64,000 bases of DNA from Verrucomicrobiota bacterium (GTDB taxonomy: Bacteria > Verrucomicrobiota > Kiritimatiellia > SS1-B-03-39 > UBA6053), in the NCBI GenBank assembly GCA_020831625.1, contig JAFIGD010000005.1, positions 88,353-152,352 on the forward strand, written 5' to 3'. The position numbers were made by a program, and so were the translations under genes. Shown here in pieces: positions 1 to 7,143 of the stretch. Below the pieces are notes generated by a model. It had not been told where the DNA came from. It saw only the letters and a list, made by a program, of their open reading frames with translations, and did no database searches. Position 1 is the first letter of the stretch; each line of letters starts with the position of its first letter.

Positions 1-1
1 C

Positions 2-2494
2 CGCGGCAATGTGGATATTGTTTTTGTCCGCGGGCGGCGCAATAACCGCTTTTACAGCATTGAGGTCAATGCGGCCGTGGACCGGGACGGGCAAATTGCC
101 GGCAGACATCAGACCCGCTTCGGCCTGGAGCCCGGACACACTTACGGGAGCGGGTACTATATTTTTACGGACGAAACCCTGGACCATGACACTCCGGTGG
201 TGAGCATGGATCAGCTTCGGTTTCTTCGCTCCGGCGACGCGTGGTCCGGTCCGGCCGAAGGAACGCTGGAGGCGGCTGTCAGTGCCGCGGAGCCTGTACA
301 CTTTCAGCTTGATATGGGCCTGGCGCTGCGGGGGCCCTCCTCTACGGCGCAGCGGGTTGTTCTGCTTGATCTTGTCCTGAAGGGCGACGAGGTGATCTCG
401 GTCGATGCGCGTCCGCGCTCCCCCGGACACTGGCGTCTGGTCGATGACATTAAAGTGGAAGCCTCTTTCGACGGCGAGCGCATCACCGGCGAGGTGACTC
501 TCGACATCCGGGCCACGTATCCGTGGAGTGGCGAATACCGGCTAACCTTTGACGCCGAGGTCAGGAACAATATTGTTCGGGGCTCGACCACCGTGTTTCA
601 TGAACGCCCTCACGGGTACCACGGCACGCGGGAAACCGGGCACGCGATCAACGGAACGGCCGCATTGGCCAATGGCGGCGCCACCGATCCGGCGAATGCC
701 ATTCACCGCATCACCTTCAAGCCGTCGCGCGGGGTGGATCTCGAGGTTTCGGCCGTTATCCTCATGAAAGACGGGCAGCTGGCCGGGGCGATGGTGGAGC
801 CGATCTATCGCGGCGGAGGCATGAATTTCCCCACCACGATGCTGGAGGCCGGGGTGACACTCGAAGGCGACCGTCTCCACGGGTCCCTGCTGATCGATCC
901 GAATCCCCGCAGTTACCCGGAGGAATGGGGACATAAAACGCACGGGTTCGATTTTGATCTGCGTGTCAGAGAGGATAAATTGTCGGGCACCCACCACACG
1001 CGCTTTGACCGAACCCACCACACCGAAGGAACCGTCAGCGGCCGCAAGGTGGATGTGGCGGAACTGCGCGCCGCCAATCCGGCGCCGGACGTGGACTGGC
1101 CGACCTGGCACGGGCCGAAGCACTCGATGAGCGCGGCGGACACCGACACGCCCCTCATCGATGATTTTGCTCAGGCGCACATGCTGTGGAAGAGTGAGCG
1201 GACCCCGCCGGCCCGGTCGCAAATTCAACGCTATGGCACCAGTAATCTGGGCAGAAACATGCGGGGAGGCCCCGGCGGCGGCGCGGGATCGCCGGTGGTG
1301 TACGGCGGCAAGGTTTATCTTCACTACTATGAACCTTCCGGCGAGGCCTCTACCGCTGCAGGCGTGGCCGAGAGCTACGGACGCCAGTTCGACGAAACGT
1401 GGAAAATCCTCGCTGACGATGTGGTGGTCTGTATTGATTTGGAAACTGGGGCCACGCTCTGGAAACAGCGTTTTGAGGAAACCGGACTGAACCTCTACAA
1501 CACCTGGAAGGACGCACCGGGCAGCACGGTTTCGGTGGGTGAAGGCAAGGTCTTTGCCGCAGGGTCGGGTGGCGGTTTGTGGGCGATGGACGCCAACACC
1601 GGGGATGTTATCTGGGCGTCTGAAATGCCGGGATTCACCAGCGGAAGACAGCGTGTGCGTGAAGAATCCCTGCGTGAAAACACCCGACCGGATGGCGGTG
1701 GCTTTCATGCCGGCAGCCGTATCGTCGTGGACGGCCTGCTGGTGGGATCCAACTTCGGCGGGGATCTGGTGGCCATCGACACCGAAACCGGCGGGAAACG
1801 CTGGCGGGTCGACGGCGTGACCGCCACCCAGAACACCCCCTCGCTGTGGCGGGGTCACAGCGAGCCGGTGGTGATTGTCCACAATGGCAACACCCTGAGT
1901 GCGGTGACCGTGGCCGGGGGCGAGGTGCTCTGGCAACAAGACGTTGCGCGCATCCCCCGGGCCTATCCGGTGCCGATCGAAGGGGATGTCATCACCGCGA
2001 TTGTGGACGCCGAAAACGGGGAGGACTATCATCTCGCCGGATTCCGCCTCCGCGCGAACGGACCGGAGCGCCTGTGGACCCTGGAGAAAAAACAGGACAA
2101 AACCGGCCGCCGGCTGCTGATGATCCACAACGGGTATTCCTACTCGTTTGGCGAGGAAGGCACGGAGCATGACCACTTGTATCAGGTCAACCTGGAAACC
2201 GGTGCCTACACCTCCCTCGCCGACCTGGGGCCGATCGGCAGCATGAGCTTTGCCGTCGGCGTGGGGGACCGGGTCACATTTGACCGCAACAACTACCGAT
2301 GGATAGAAACCGGCGATGATTTCCGCCGCACCAGCGACGCGTGGAATATTCCCATCATCACCTCCCGCGGCTATCACAGCACACAGTTGAGCGATGCCTT
2401 TGTCGACGGCCGCCTCATCGTACGCGGCGGCGACGGGATCTACGCCTTCGACCTTCGCCAAAAGGAGGACAAGGCTGAAAACACTCTTGAATGA
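2..2494 (+). CDS. PQQ-binding-like beta-propeller protein, 5' end outside the window
   Basis: The frame is open to the left edge, so the start lies upstream; the first possible start inside the window is a GTG at 11. The first 360 or so residues contain two or three related beta-rich modules of about 110 residues, with patterns such as YRLTFDAEV and LSGTHHTRF followed by xVSG. From about residue 365 (WPTWHGPKHSMS) to the end there are PQQ/quinoprotein-type propeller repeats: SPVVYGGKVYLHYY, DLETGATLWKQRF, GLWAMDANTGDVIWASEMPG, GDLVAIDTETGGKRWRVDG and TVAGGEVLWQQD. Such propellers are usually exported and act as scaffolds or polysaccharide-degradation accessories; no dehydrogenase catalytic set is obvious. 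The N-terminal modules resemble a segment near the start of the heparinase-like protein at 13915, which suggests a role in glycan metabolism (inference). The stop at 2492 is followed directly by gene remnants. Confidence 0.8.
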   Translation, partial: RGNVDIVFVRGRRNNRFYSIEVNAAVDRDGQIAGRHQTRFGLEPGHTYGSGYYIFTDETLDHDTPVVSMDQLRFLRSGDAWSGPAEGTLEAAVSAAEPVHFQLDMGLALRGPSSTAQRVVLLDLVLKGDEVISVDARPRSPGHWRLVDDIKVEASFDGERITGEVTLDIRATYPWSGEYRLTFDAEVRNNIVRGSTTVFHERPHGYHGTRETGHAINGTAALANGGATDPANAIHRITFKPSRGVDLEVSAVILMKDGQLAGAMVEPIYRGGGMNFPTTMLEAGVTLEGDRLHGSLLIDPNPRSYPEEWGHKTHGFDFDLRVREDKLSGTHHTRFDRTHHTEGTVSGRKVDVAELRAANPAPDVDWPTWHGPKHSMSAADTDTPLIDDFAQAHMLWKSERTPPARSQIQRYGTSNLGRNMRGGPGGGAGSPVVYGGKVYLHYYEPSGEASTAAGVAESYGRQFDETWKILADDVVVCIDLETGATLWKQRFEETGLNLYNTWKDAPGSTVSVGEGKVFAAGSGGGLWAMDANTGDVIWASEMPGFTSGRQRVREESLRENTRPDGGGFHAGSRIVVDGLLVGSNFGGDLVAIDTETGGKRWRVDGVTATQNTPSLWRGHSEPVVIVHNGNTLSAVTVAGGEVLWQQDVARIPRAYPVPIEGDVITAIVDAENGEDYHLAGFRLRANGPERLWTLEKKQDKTGRRLLMIHNGYSYSFGEEGTEHDHLYQVNLETGAYTSLADLGPIGSMSFAVGVGDRVTFDRNNYRWIETGDDFRRTSDAWNIPIITSRGYHSTQLSDAFVDGRLIVRGGDGIYAFDLRQKEDKAENTLE

Positions 2495-2518
2495 AAACAT
2501 AAGACGGATATTGGGTTT

Positions 2519-2787
2519 ATGATGAAATTAACGCTGATACGCCACGCCCAGTCCATGGGGAACATCGGCAGGGATGTGCCTCTGTGCTCTTTATTAGTCA
2601 CGGTGTTTTTGTACGGGAGCTTATCTGCGCGCTCCTGAATCTGCCGGGTGCCCTTTCTTTCCCAACCGAAAACTGCGCGGCCCATCAGCTGCTTTATGAC
2701 GAAGAGGAAGGTTGGCGGGTGATGTATCTCAACCGTCTGACCGTGCCCGCTTCCCCGGTTGACCCGGTTGGGAGCAACAGCGAATGA
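2519..2787 (+). pseudogene. Histidine phosphatase (phosphoglycerate mutase-like) remnant
   Basis: From the ATG at 2519 the frame reads MMKLTLIRHAQSMGNIG, the classic RHG-type N-terminus of the histidine phosphatase superfamily with its catalytic histidine. After about 25 residues homology is lost. In another frame, from about 2584, the sequence reads VLFISHGVFVRELICALLNLP, the second conserved histidine region normally found some 110-130 residues further on. An internal deletion with frameshift therefore joined the two ends of the gene. The C-terminal frame ends at 2787. Family proteins are about 200 residues long, so most of the core is missing and the product cannot be active. Confidence 0.75.
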
Positions 2788-2828
2788 AAATGAAGCCCTG
2801 TTTATTGCGTTAAGCCCTCATTTACCCG

Positions 2829-2891
2829 ATGCACAACGACTGGGAAAAAGCCTACGAGGAAGAACATACCCCCTGGGACAAAGGGGGGGGG
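2829..2891 (+). pseudogene. N-terminal remnant of a thiopurine methyltransferase-like SAM methyltransferase
   Basis: An ATG at 2829 starts MHNDWEKAYEEEHTPWDKG, which matches the start of small class I SAM-dependent methyltransferases of the TPMT/tellurite-resistance type (consensus DWExRYxxGDTPWDKG). Homology stops at a run of eight or nine G residues near 2884-2892, and the next sequence is the 3' end of the convergent regulator gene. Only about 20 of the usual 190-210 residues remain. The G-run and the abrupt junction suggest that a rearrangement brought in the regulator gene and removed the rest. Confidence 0.6.
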
Positions 2892-2895
2892 CGTA

Positions 2896-4035
2896 TCATG
2901 AAGCGGTGCCCGACTGCGCGCGCCACTGCCCGGGCGTCATGCCGGTTTCCCGGCGGAAGGCGGCGTTGAACGAGCGGATTTCGTCGAAGCCGACCTCCTC
3001 GGCAATGCGCGCCACGGGTTGGGCGGTGCGGAGCAGCCGTTCCCGGGCGTGGTCCACGCGCTGGCGGATAATCTCCTGATAGGGGGAACGTCCGAGCTGT
3101 TCTTTGAAGCGAAGTTCAAGCAGGCGGCGGGAAATGCCGGCATGGGCCGCGACCTGATCCACGTTCATGTTCCGGCCCCTGTGTTCCCGGATCCAGGAGA
3201 GCGCCCTGGCCAGACGCGGGTCCTCCAGCGCAGTGATGTCGGTGGAGCGGCGGCTGACGACCCCCAGGGGCGGCAGTTCGATGCGCAGCGGAGCAGGGGA
3301 GGGGTGCTCGGTCAGTTCGGTCAGCAGTTCCCCCACCCGCTGACCGAGGGCGAATCCGTTCAGATCGATGCTGGACAGGCGGGGGCGTGAAAACTGGCAG
3401 ATCAGGGGGGAGTTGTCGGTGCCCAACACCGCGCAGGCTTCGGGAATGTGGAGCCCCCGCTCTTCGGCGGCCATGGCGATGCGGATGGCGGATATGTCGG
3501 TGGCACAATAGACCGCGAACGGGGGCGTGACTTCACGTTGAAGGTGTTGCACCAAGCCGTCATACCCGCCGGTATCGAAGGGATTGCAGGTTTGCAGGGT
3601 GGCGTCCGGAATCCCGGACACCTCCTCCTTCAAACCCGCGCCCCGTTCCCGCTCAAAGAAAAATTCCGGATTCAGGCTGATGTACACAAAGCGGCTGAAT
3701 CCGAGACCGCCCAGATACCGTCCGGCCATGCGCCCCGCCTCCCGGTCATCCGACACCACGCTGTGTACCCGCGTCTCCCGGGTCCGGTTGCTCACGCAGA
3801 TCACCTCGCCGGGGTAACGCTCCGCCAGATTACGCTCCGCTTCCGGAATCGCCCCGCAGACCACCGCATCCGCGCCGCAGGTCCAGACCTCCGATGAGGT
3901 CCAAAACAATTTCTCGTGCTGCCATTGCAGCCCCCATTCGGGATGATGCTGGAGAAACTCCCCCAAACCATCCACGATATTTCGATAATGGACAATGCTT
4001 CCACTAAGATAAAGGGCCAGTTTTTTGGATTTCAT
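2896..4035 (-). CDS. XylR-type transcriptional regulator (LacI/GntR-like sensor plus AraC HTH)
   Basis: A 379-residue regulator. Residues 1-270 resemble the periplasmic-binding-protein-like sensor of the XylR/LacI group (LALYLSGSIVHYRNIVDGL, VVSDDREAGRMAGRYL, AVLGTDNSPLICQFSRPRLS, SIDLNGFALGQRVGELL). The last 100 residues form the AraC double HTH (LSWIREHRGRNMNVDQVAAH, ISRRLLELRF, RIAEEVGFDE, FNAAFRRETGMTPGQWR). In E. coli XylR the sensor binds xylose; the ligand here is unknown, probably a sugar. It is divergent from the PEP-CTERM gene at 4154, with 118 bp between the two starts holding the control region of both. Its 3' end abuts truncated genes, so it may be a newcomer at this spot. Confidence 0.88.
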   Translation of the reverse strand: MKSKKLALYLSGSIVHYRNIVDGLGEFLQHHPEWGLQWQHEKLFWTSSEVWTCGADAVVCGAIPEAERNLAERYPGEVICVSNRTRETRVHSVVSDDREAGRMAGRYLGGLGFSRFVYISLNPEFFFERERGAGLKEEVSGIPDATLQTCNPFDTGGYDGLVQHLQREVTPPFAVYCATDISAIRIAMAAEERGLHIPEACAVLGTDNSPLICQFSRPRLSSIDLNGFALGQRVGELLTELTEHPSPAPLRIELPPLGVVSRRSTDITALEDPRLARALSWIREHRGRNMNVDQVAAHAGISRRLLELRFKEQLGRSPYQEIIRQRVDHARERLLRTAQPVARIAEEVGFDEIRSFNAAFRRETGMTPGQWRAQSGTAS

Positions 4036-4153
4036 GCCCTAATCATAGCAAATTTGCGGATTATTTCCACTTTTATTCGTGAAAATGCATATCTTTTTGA
4101 GTTCGGGTGTGGTAATTTATATTCATTCAAACTCGAACTGTAGGAGAACTCAT

Positions 4154-4909
4154 ATGAAAACGAAGACATCCAAATTTTTTGCTCTGGCCACCTTGCTGAC
4201 CGCCTTGTTGACCGGCGCGTCGGCTTTCGCGCAGACATTTCAATTCCAGGAAGGCGTTTCACCGGATGGAACGTTCACCCATCAAAACACCTATATTCGG
4301 GAGGGCCAAGTTACAATAAACCAAAACAATGACGATTTGATCGTTGGGTTCGCCAGCTCAGGTTCCGCCCGCAGAATGCGAGCAATTTTTTCGTATGATT
4401 TTTCGTCTGTCATTGATCCCGGACTGACGATCGAAGAGCTTTCACTAACTCTTACCGTGGCCAGTGGAAGCAGTAACGCCATAACAATCAACATGTTTGA
4501 GTTATTGCCGGGCGGGGATCTAAACACTCCGTTCAATCAGGCGGAGGCCACTTGGACCCAATATTCATCCGGAAACGACTGGGACACCCTCGGCGGGGAC
4601 TTTGGGTCTACCCTTTTGTCATCCGTTAACACCTCGGGGAGTACCTCGACCGGGGATACGTTTACGTTTTCAAACACGCCTGAATTAGTCTCCGCAGCCC
4701 AGGCCGCCTATGAGAATTCCCGTCCCTTTCAATTCATTTTGGTGTCAAATGATGAAACAGTTGGGGCTCTGATGCGAATCGTCAGTAATGCCGGCAGCGC
4801 ATCCGACAGACCTTTGTTGACTGTCACCGCCATCCCCGAGCCCGGCACGCTGGTCTTGCTGGGGATCGCGCTGGGGACGCTGGCGATCTTCCGCCGCCGC
4901 AAAAGCTGA
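4154..4909 (+). CDS. PEP-CTERM sorting domain protein with DNRLRE-like domain
   Basis: A 251-residue exported protein. The start at 4154 is chosen because AGGAG lies at 4142-4146 and a signal peptide follows directly (FFALATLLTALLTGASAFAQ). The middle part (RRMRAIFSYDFS, IEELSLTLTVASGSS, RPFQFILVSNDE) has the pattern of the DNRLRE beta-sandwich found on surface proteins. The C-terminus is a complete PEP-CTERM signal: IPEPGTLVLLG, a hydrophobic segment, then FRRRKS. Such tails are processed by an exosortase, which is not encoded in this window. Exact role unknown; PEP-CTERM proteins are commonly tied to extracellular matrix. A strong terminator follows at 4937. Confidence 0.9.
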   Translation: MKTKTSKFFALATLLTALLTGASAFAQTFQFQEGVSPDGTFTHQNTYIREGQVTINQNNDDLIVGFASSGSARRMRAIFSYDFSSVIDPGLTIEELSLTLTVASGSSNAITINMFELLPGGDLNTPFNQAEATWTQYSSGNDWDTLGGDFGSTLLSSVNTSGSTSTGDTFTFSNTPELVSAAQAAYENSRPFQFILVSNDETVGALMRIVSNAGSASDRPLLTVTAIPEPGTLVLLGIALGTLAIFRRRKS

Positions 4910-4999
4910 TTTCCGAGCTTCGGAAAATCATCCCGCGCCGTTTCCGAGTCTCGGAAACGGCGTTTTTCTGTCTTCCGAGCCACGGAAAATCGTCGGAAA
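4910..4999. repeat. Three TTCCGAG...CGGAA palindromes in 31-bp phase
   Basis: TTCCGAGCTTCGGAA starts at 4911, TTCCGAGTCTCGGAA at 4942 and TTCCGAGCCACGGAA at 4973. The spacing is exactly 31 bp twice, and a further half site, TCGGAAAA, lies at 4993. The same palindrome recurs at 28586 and twice in waaA at 61070-61116, so it is a dispersed family. One copy here forms the core of the terminator. Confidence 0.8.
4937..4968 (+). terminator. Rho-independent terminator of the PEP-CTERM gene
   Basis: GCCGTTTCCGAG (4937-4948) and CTCGGAAACGGC (4950-4961) form a perfect 12-bp stem around one base, followed by G and five T. In RNA the innermost pairs would open to make the loop. The stem contains the TTCCGAG palindrome described at 4910. 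Confidence 0.8.
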
Positions 5000-5053
5000 A
5001 GCGCCGGAGTCCCGACTTTAGGGCCTGTCGATTTATTGGGGAAAAAGAGTTTT

Positions 5054-5179
5054 AAACCACGGATTCACACAGATAAACACGGATAATTCATTTTTATCGG
5101 TTAATATATTTAATCCAAACAACATCCGTGTCCACCTGCCCGCAGTGCTACGCACAGCGTTGCAGGTGGGTCCGTGGTT
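5054..5179. repeat. Nested inverted repeat (MITE-like)
   Basis: AAACCACGGA (5054-5063) pairs with TCCGTGGTT (5171-5179). Inside it ACACGGAT (5077-5084) pairs with ATCCGTGT (5124-5131), and CCACCTGC (5132-5139) pairs with GCAGGTGG (5161-5168). No coding sequence is present. The nested symmetry and loose ACCACGGATTCACAC wording look like a small non-autonomous element or repeat commonly seen between genes of related bacteria. Confidence 0.6.
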
Positions 5180-5431
5180 GAATAAATCAACACACCCTTT
5201 AGTCGGATCGTCATCCAGGACCGTTCACGGTCCGGTTTTCAGGGCCCGAGGTCCCACACCCCAAGTCCATACTGCACATTGCCAGGCCCGGAGGGCCGAG
5301 ACATCTTCCAGACCTCAGTTTAAGAACCCGAAATGGCCGGAAAGATCGCAGATTCAAATGCGTTGTCTGATTCGGATTCCAGAGGTTCAATGATCGAAGG
5401 GGTGACTACACTGTCAGCACAGTTCTTTTTA

Positions 5432-5461
5432 CCGCAATGACGAGCTTGCTCGTAGTTGCGG
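5432..5461. repeat. REP-like hairpin
   Basis: CCGCAATGACGAGC (5432-5445) and GCTCGTAGTTGCGG (5448-5461) form a stem of two 6-bp blocks separated by a 2-base mismatch, with a TT apex. Confidence 0.6.
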
Positions 5462-5502
5462 AACATCTCATTCGAGGACGTTGCCCCACAAAAGAAAGAA
5501 GC

Positions 5503-5592
5503 AAGGAACGGGCTCGCCCCGTTCCGCGCAGTCATTTTATACCCATCGCAAAGGACAAGATGTCTGCGCGGAACGGGGCGAGCCCGTTCCTT
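5503..5592. repeat. 29-bp inverted repeat (BIME-like)
   Basis: The 29-base arm at 5503-5531, with core GGCTCGCCCCGTTCCGCG, is repeated exactly in inverted orientation at 5564-5592, with 32 bases between. A third, shorter copy of the core (CGGGGCGAGCCCGT) is at 5644-5657. Each arm also contains its own GAACGGG...CCCGTTC palindrome, as in REP elements. Confidence 0.8.
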
Positions 5593-5896
5593 ACTGTTGA
5601 TGTTTAGATCCCTGTTCGTAAAATGAGATGTTTGCGCTCCACGGGGCGAGCCCGTAAAGCACCTCTGTTCACTCAGGGACGCGCCTCTGTTGCGCCATTT
5701 GGATCTGCGATCCTTTTATCTGAAATGGCACCTCAAATTGAGGTCTGATCTTCAGCCCCAGGCGCAGCCTGGGGTTTTGGTCCGAACGGCATGAAAAGGC
5801 CCGGAGGGCTGACACATCCCCCGAGGGTGCAGCCGGGGATTTCGCGGCACGGGCACCGCAATGTGCCGGCCCTACGGGCCTGATCAGGCCATGGGT

Positions 5897-7039
5897 TTAC
5901 CTTCCTCCGTCCGCCCAAAGTTCCACCGGACTCACGGCCACGTTCATGGTGCAGCCCTGGGTGGTGGTGTGGATGAGGGCCTGGCCGTCGGAGGAAAAAT
6001 GCGGGTGGGGATCGGGATGCCAGGCCCGCCAGTCCTTCCATCCAAACGGCGGCTGCGGCAGGGGCCCGGCAATGCGCAGCTCGCGGCCGCTTTCCCGGTG
6101 CCAGGCCCAGACGGAACAGGGCTTGATTTCATTCCATTGGTAGGTGTTTTCGTCGCAGACCAGCCAGGTGCCCTTGGGATGGACCTGCCCGTGGATGGAT
6201 GGGCGGTTCCAAAGCAATTCCCGGGTTTTGCTTTCAGGATCCACTTCCCAAATGCCGCTGCCGTATTCGCAGTATTGGATTTTGCCCTCGGGGGTCCACC
6301 ACTCGTGACAGTTCCTGGCGTTTTTTCCGAACCACAAATCCGGGGTCAGCGGCTCCAGCCGGGTGCCGTGCTCATCCATCAGCCAGGTGCGGGTTTCAAT
6401 GTCGATGCGGGTGCCGGTGTACACGTCGTTTCCAGGGCCCTGACTGACCATAAACAGTTCCGGATCGTGCAGGGAGAAATGGCTGTGATGCATTTTGCGG
6501 ACAAAGCGGTGCACCACCTTGTGCTCCCCGTTTTCGCGGTCGTGAAGCCACAGGATAAATTCATCCCCCACATGACTGTCGAAGAGGAAAAACCGTCCGT
6601 CCGCGGAGGGGGACATGTTGGTCACGAGGTTGAAGAGGTGCCGCGATTTCAGCAGCTCGGATGGGATGCGCAGCACCTCCTCCCACTCCCCCCGCACATC
6701 GATTTTGCAGACCCGGTCGCGCAGGGGGAGAAAGGCCGTTTCGCCGTCGGGGGTGATCCAGGGATTTCCGCTCATGCGCATGTTGGGAAAACAGCGGATT
6801 TGCGGATCTGCGGGATCGAGTTTCACCACGCAGAGCAGCCAGGATTTTTCCGGGGGAAAGGCGCAGCGGAACCACAGCCATTCGCTGTCGCCCCGCATGG
6901 AGGTGTTCATGAAGTAAAGCCCGGTCTGATACGGGGCCACCCGCTCGGTGAGCAGATAGCTGATGACCCCGCTGTCGGGGTCCGTGACCGCAGTGAAAAA
7001 CGGATGCGCCGCGAGGCGCTCGTGGAGTGGGGGTGTCAT
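5897..7039 (-). CDS. Oligogalacturonate lyase-like beta-propeller protein (PL22-like)
   Basis: A 380-residue protein without signal peptide, so probably cytoplasmic. The sequence has the blades and histidine-bearing motifs of oligogalacturonate lyases: NPWITPDGETAFLPLRDRV, HHSHFSLHDPELFMVSQGPG, NCHEWWTPEGKIQYCEYGSG, SIHGQVHPKGTWLVCDEN and HPDPHPHFSSDGQALIHTTT. In that family such histidines bind the metal and carry out beta-elimination on short uronate oligomers. Length fits (about 385). It is the last gene of the minus-strand cluster that starts at 11000, after the GH39 gene, which supports intracellular breakdown of uronic-acid oligosaccharides. The exact substrate is unknown; a non-catalytic relative of the family is also possible. 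Confidence 0.6.
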   Translation of the reverse strand: MTPPLHERLAAHPFFTAVTDPDSGVISYLLTERVAPYQTGLYFMNTSMRGDSEWLWFRCAFPPEKSWLLCVVKLDPADPQIRCFPNMRMSGNPWITPDGETAFLPLRDRVCKIDVRGEWEEVLRIPSELLKSRHLFNLVTNMSPSADGRFFLFDSHVGDEFILWLHDRENGEHKVVHRFVRKMHHSHFSLHDPELFMVSQGPGNDVYTGTRIDIETRTWLMDEHGTRLEPLTPDLWFGKNARNCHEWWTPEGKIQYCEYGSGIWEVDPESKTRELLWNRPSIHGQVHPKGTWLVCDENTYQWNEIKPCSVWAWHRESGRELRIAGPLPQPPFGWKDWRAWHPDPHPHFSSDGQALIHTTTQGCTMNVAVSPVELWADGGR

Positions 7040-7081
7040 CTTTTGGCCCCGCCGCTCAATTGATCTCGGACAGGCGGTTTT

Positions 7082-7120
7082 GGATTAGGATTACGATTAG
7101 GATTACGATTACGATTATGA
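7082..7120. repeat. GATTA(C/G) short tandem repeat
   Basis: Six copies of a 6-bp unit of the form GATTAC or GATTAG in a row, with one slip, lie between the lyase-like and GH39 genes. It is a simple sequence tract that can vary in copy number; it sits just upstream of the start of the gene at 7039 and could affect its expression. Confidence 0.75.
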
Positions 7121-7143
7121 GAAGTCATTGGGTTGGTCTCCCA

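Larger units (their letters stand above)
5180..5896. other. Non-coding repeat-rich stretch
   Basis: No convincing gene was found. Besides the hairpins listed separately it holds fragments of a GC-rich repeat also seen at 11.1-11.45 kb: GCCCGGAGGGCCGAGACATC near 5288 and GCCCGGAGGGCTGACACATC near 5801. There is also a perfect CCCCAGGC-GCA-GCCTGGGG hairpin at 5756-5774 followed by four T, which could act as a plus-strand terminator. A minus-strand open frame at 5320-5535 lacks any recognisable domain and crosses the hairpins, so I do not call it a gene. Confidence 0.55.

Noticed and set aside
542..2500. A 652-codon minus-strand frame opposite the PQQ gene
   Set aside because: No family pattern; the plus strand carries unmistakable propeller repeats.
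5320..5535. Possible small minus-strand gene
   Set aside because: It overlaps the palindromes at 5432 and 5503, has no ribosome binding site and no recognisable domain.
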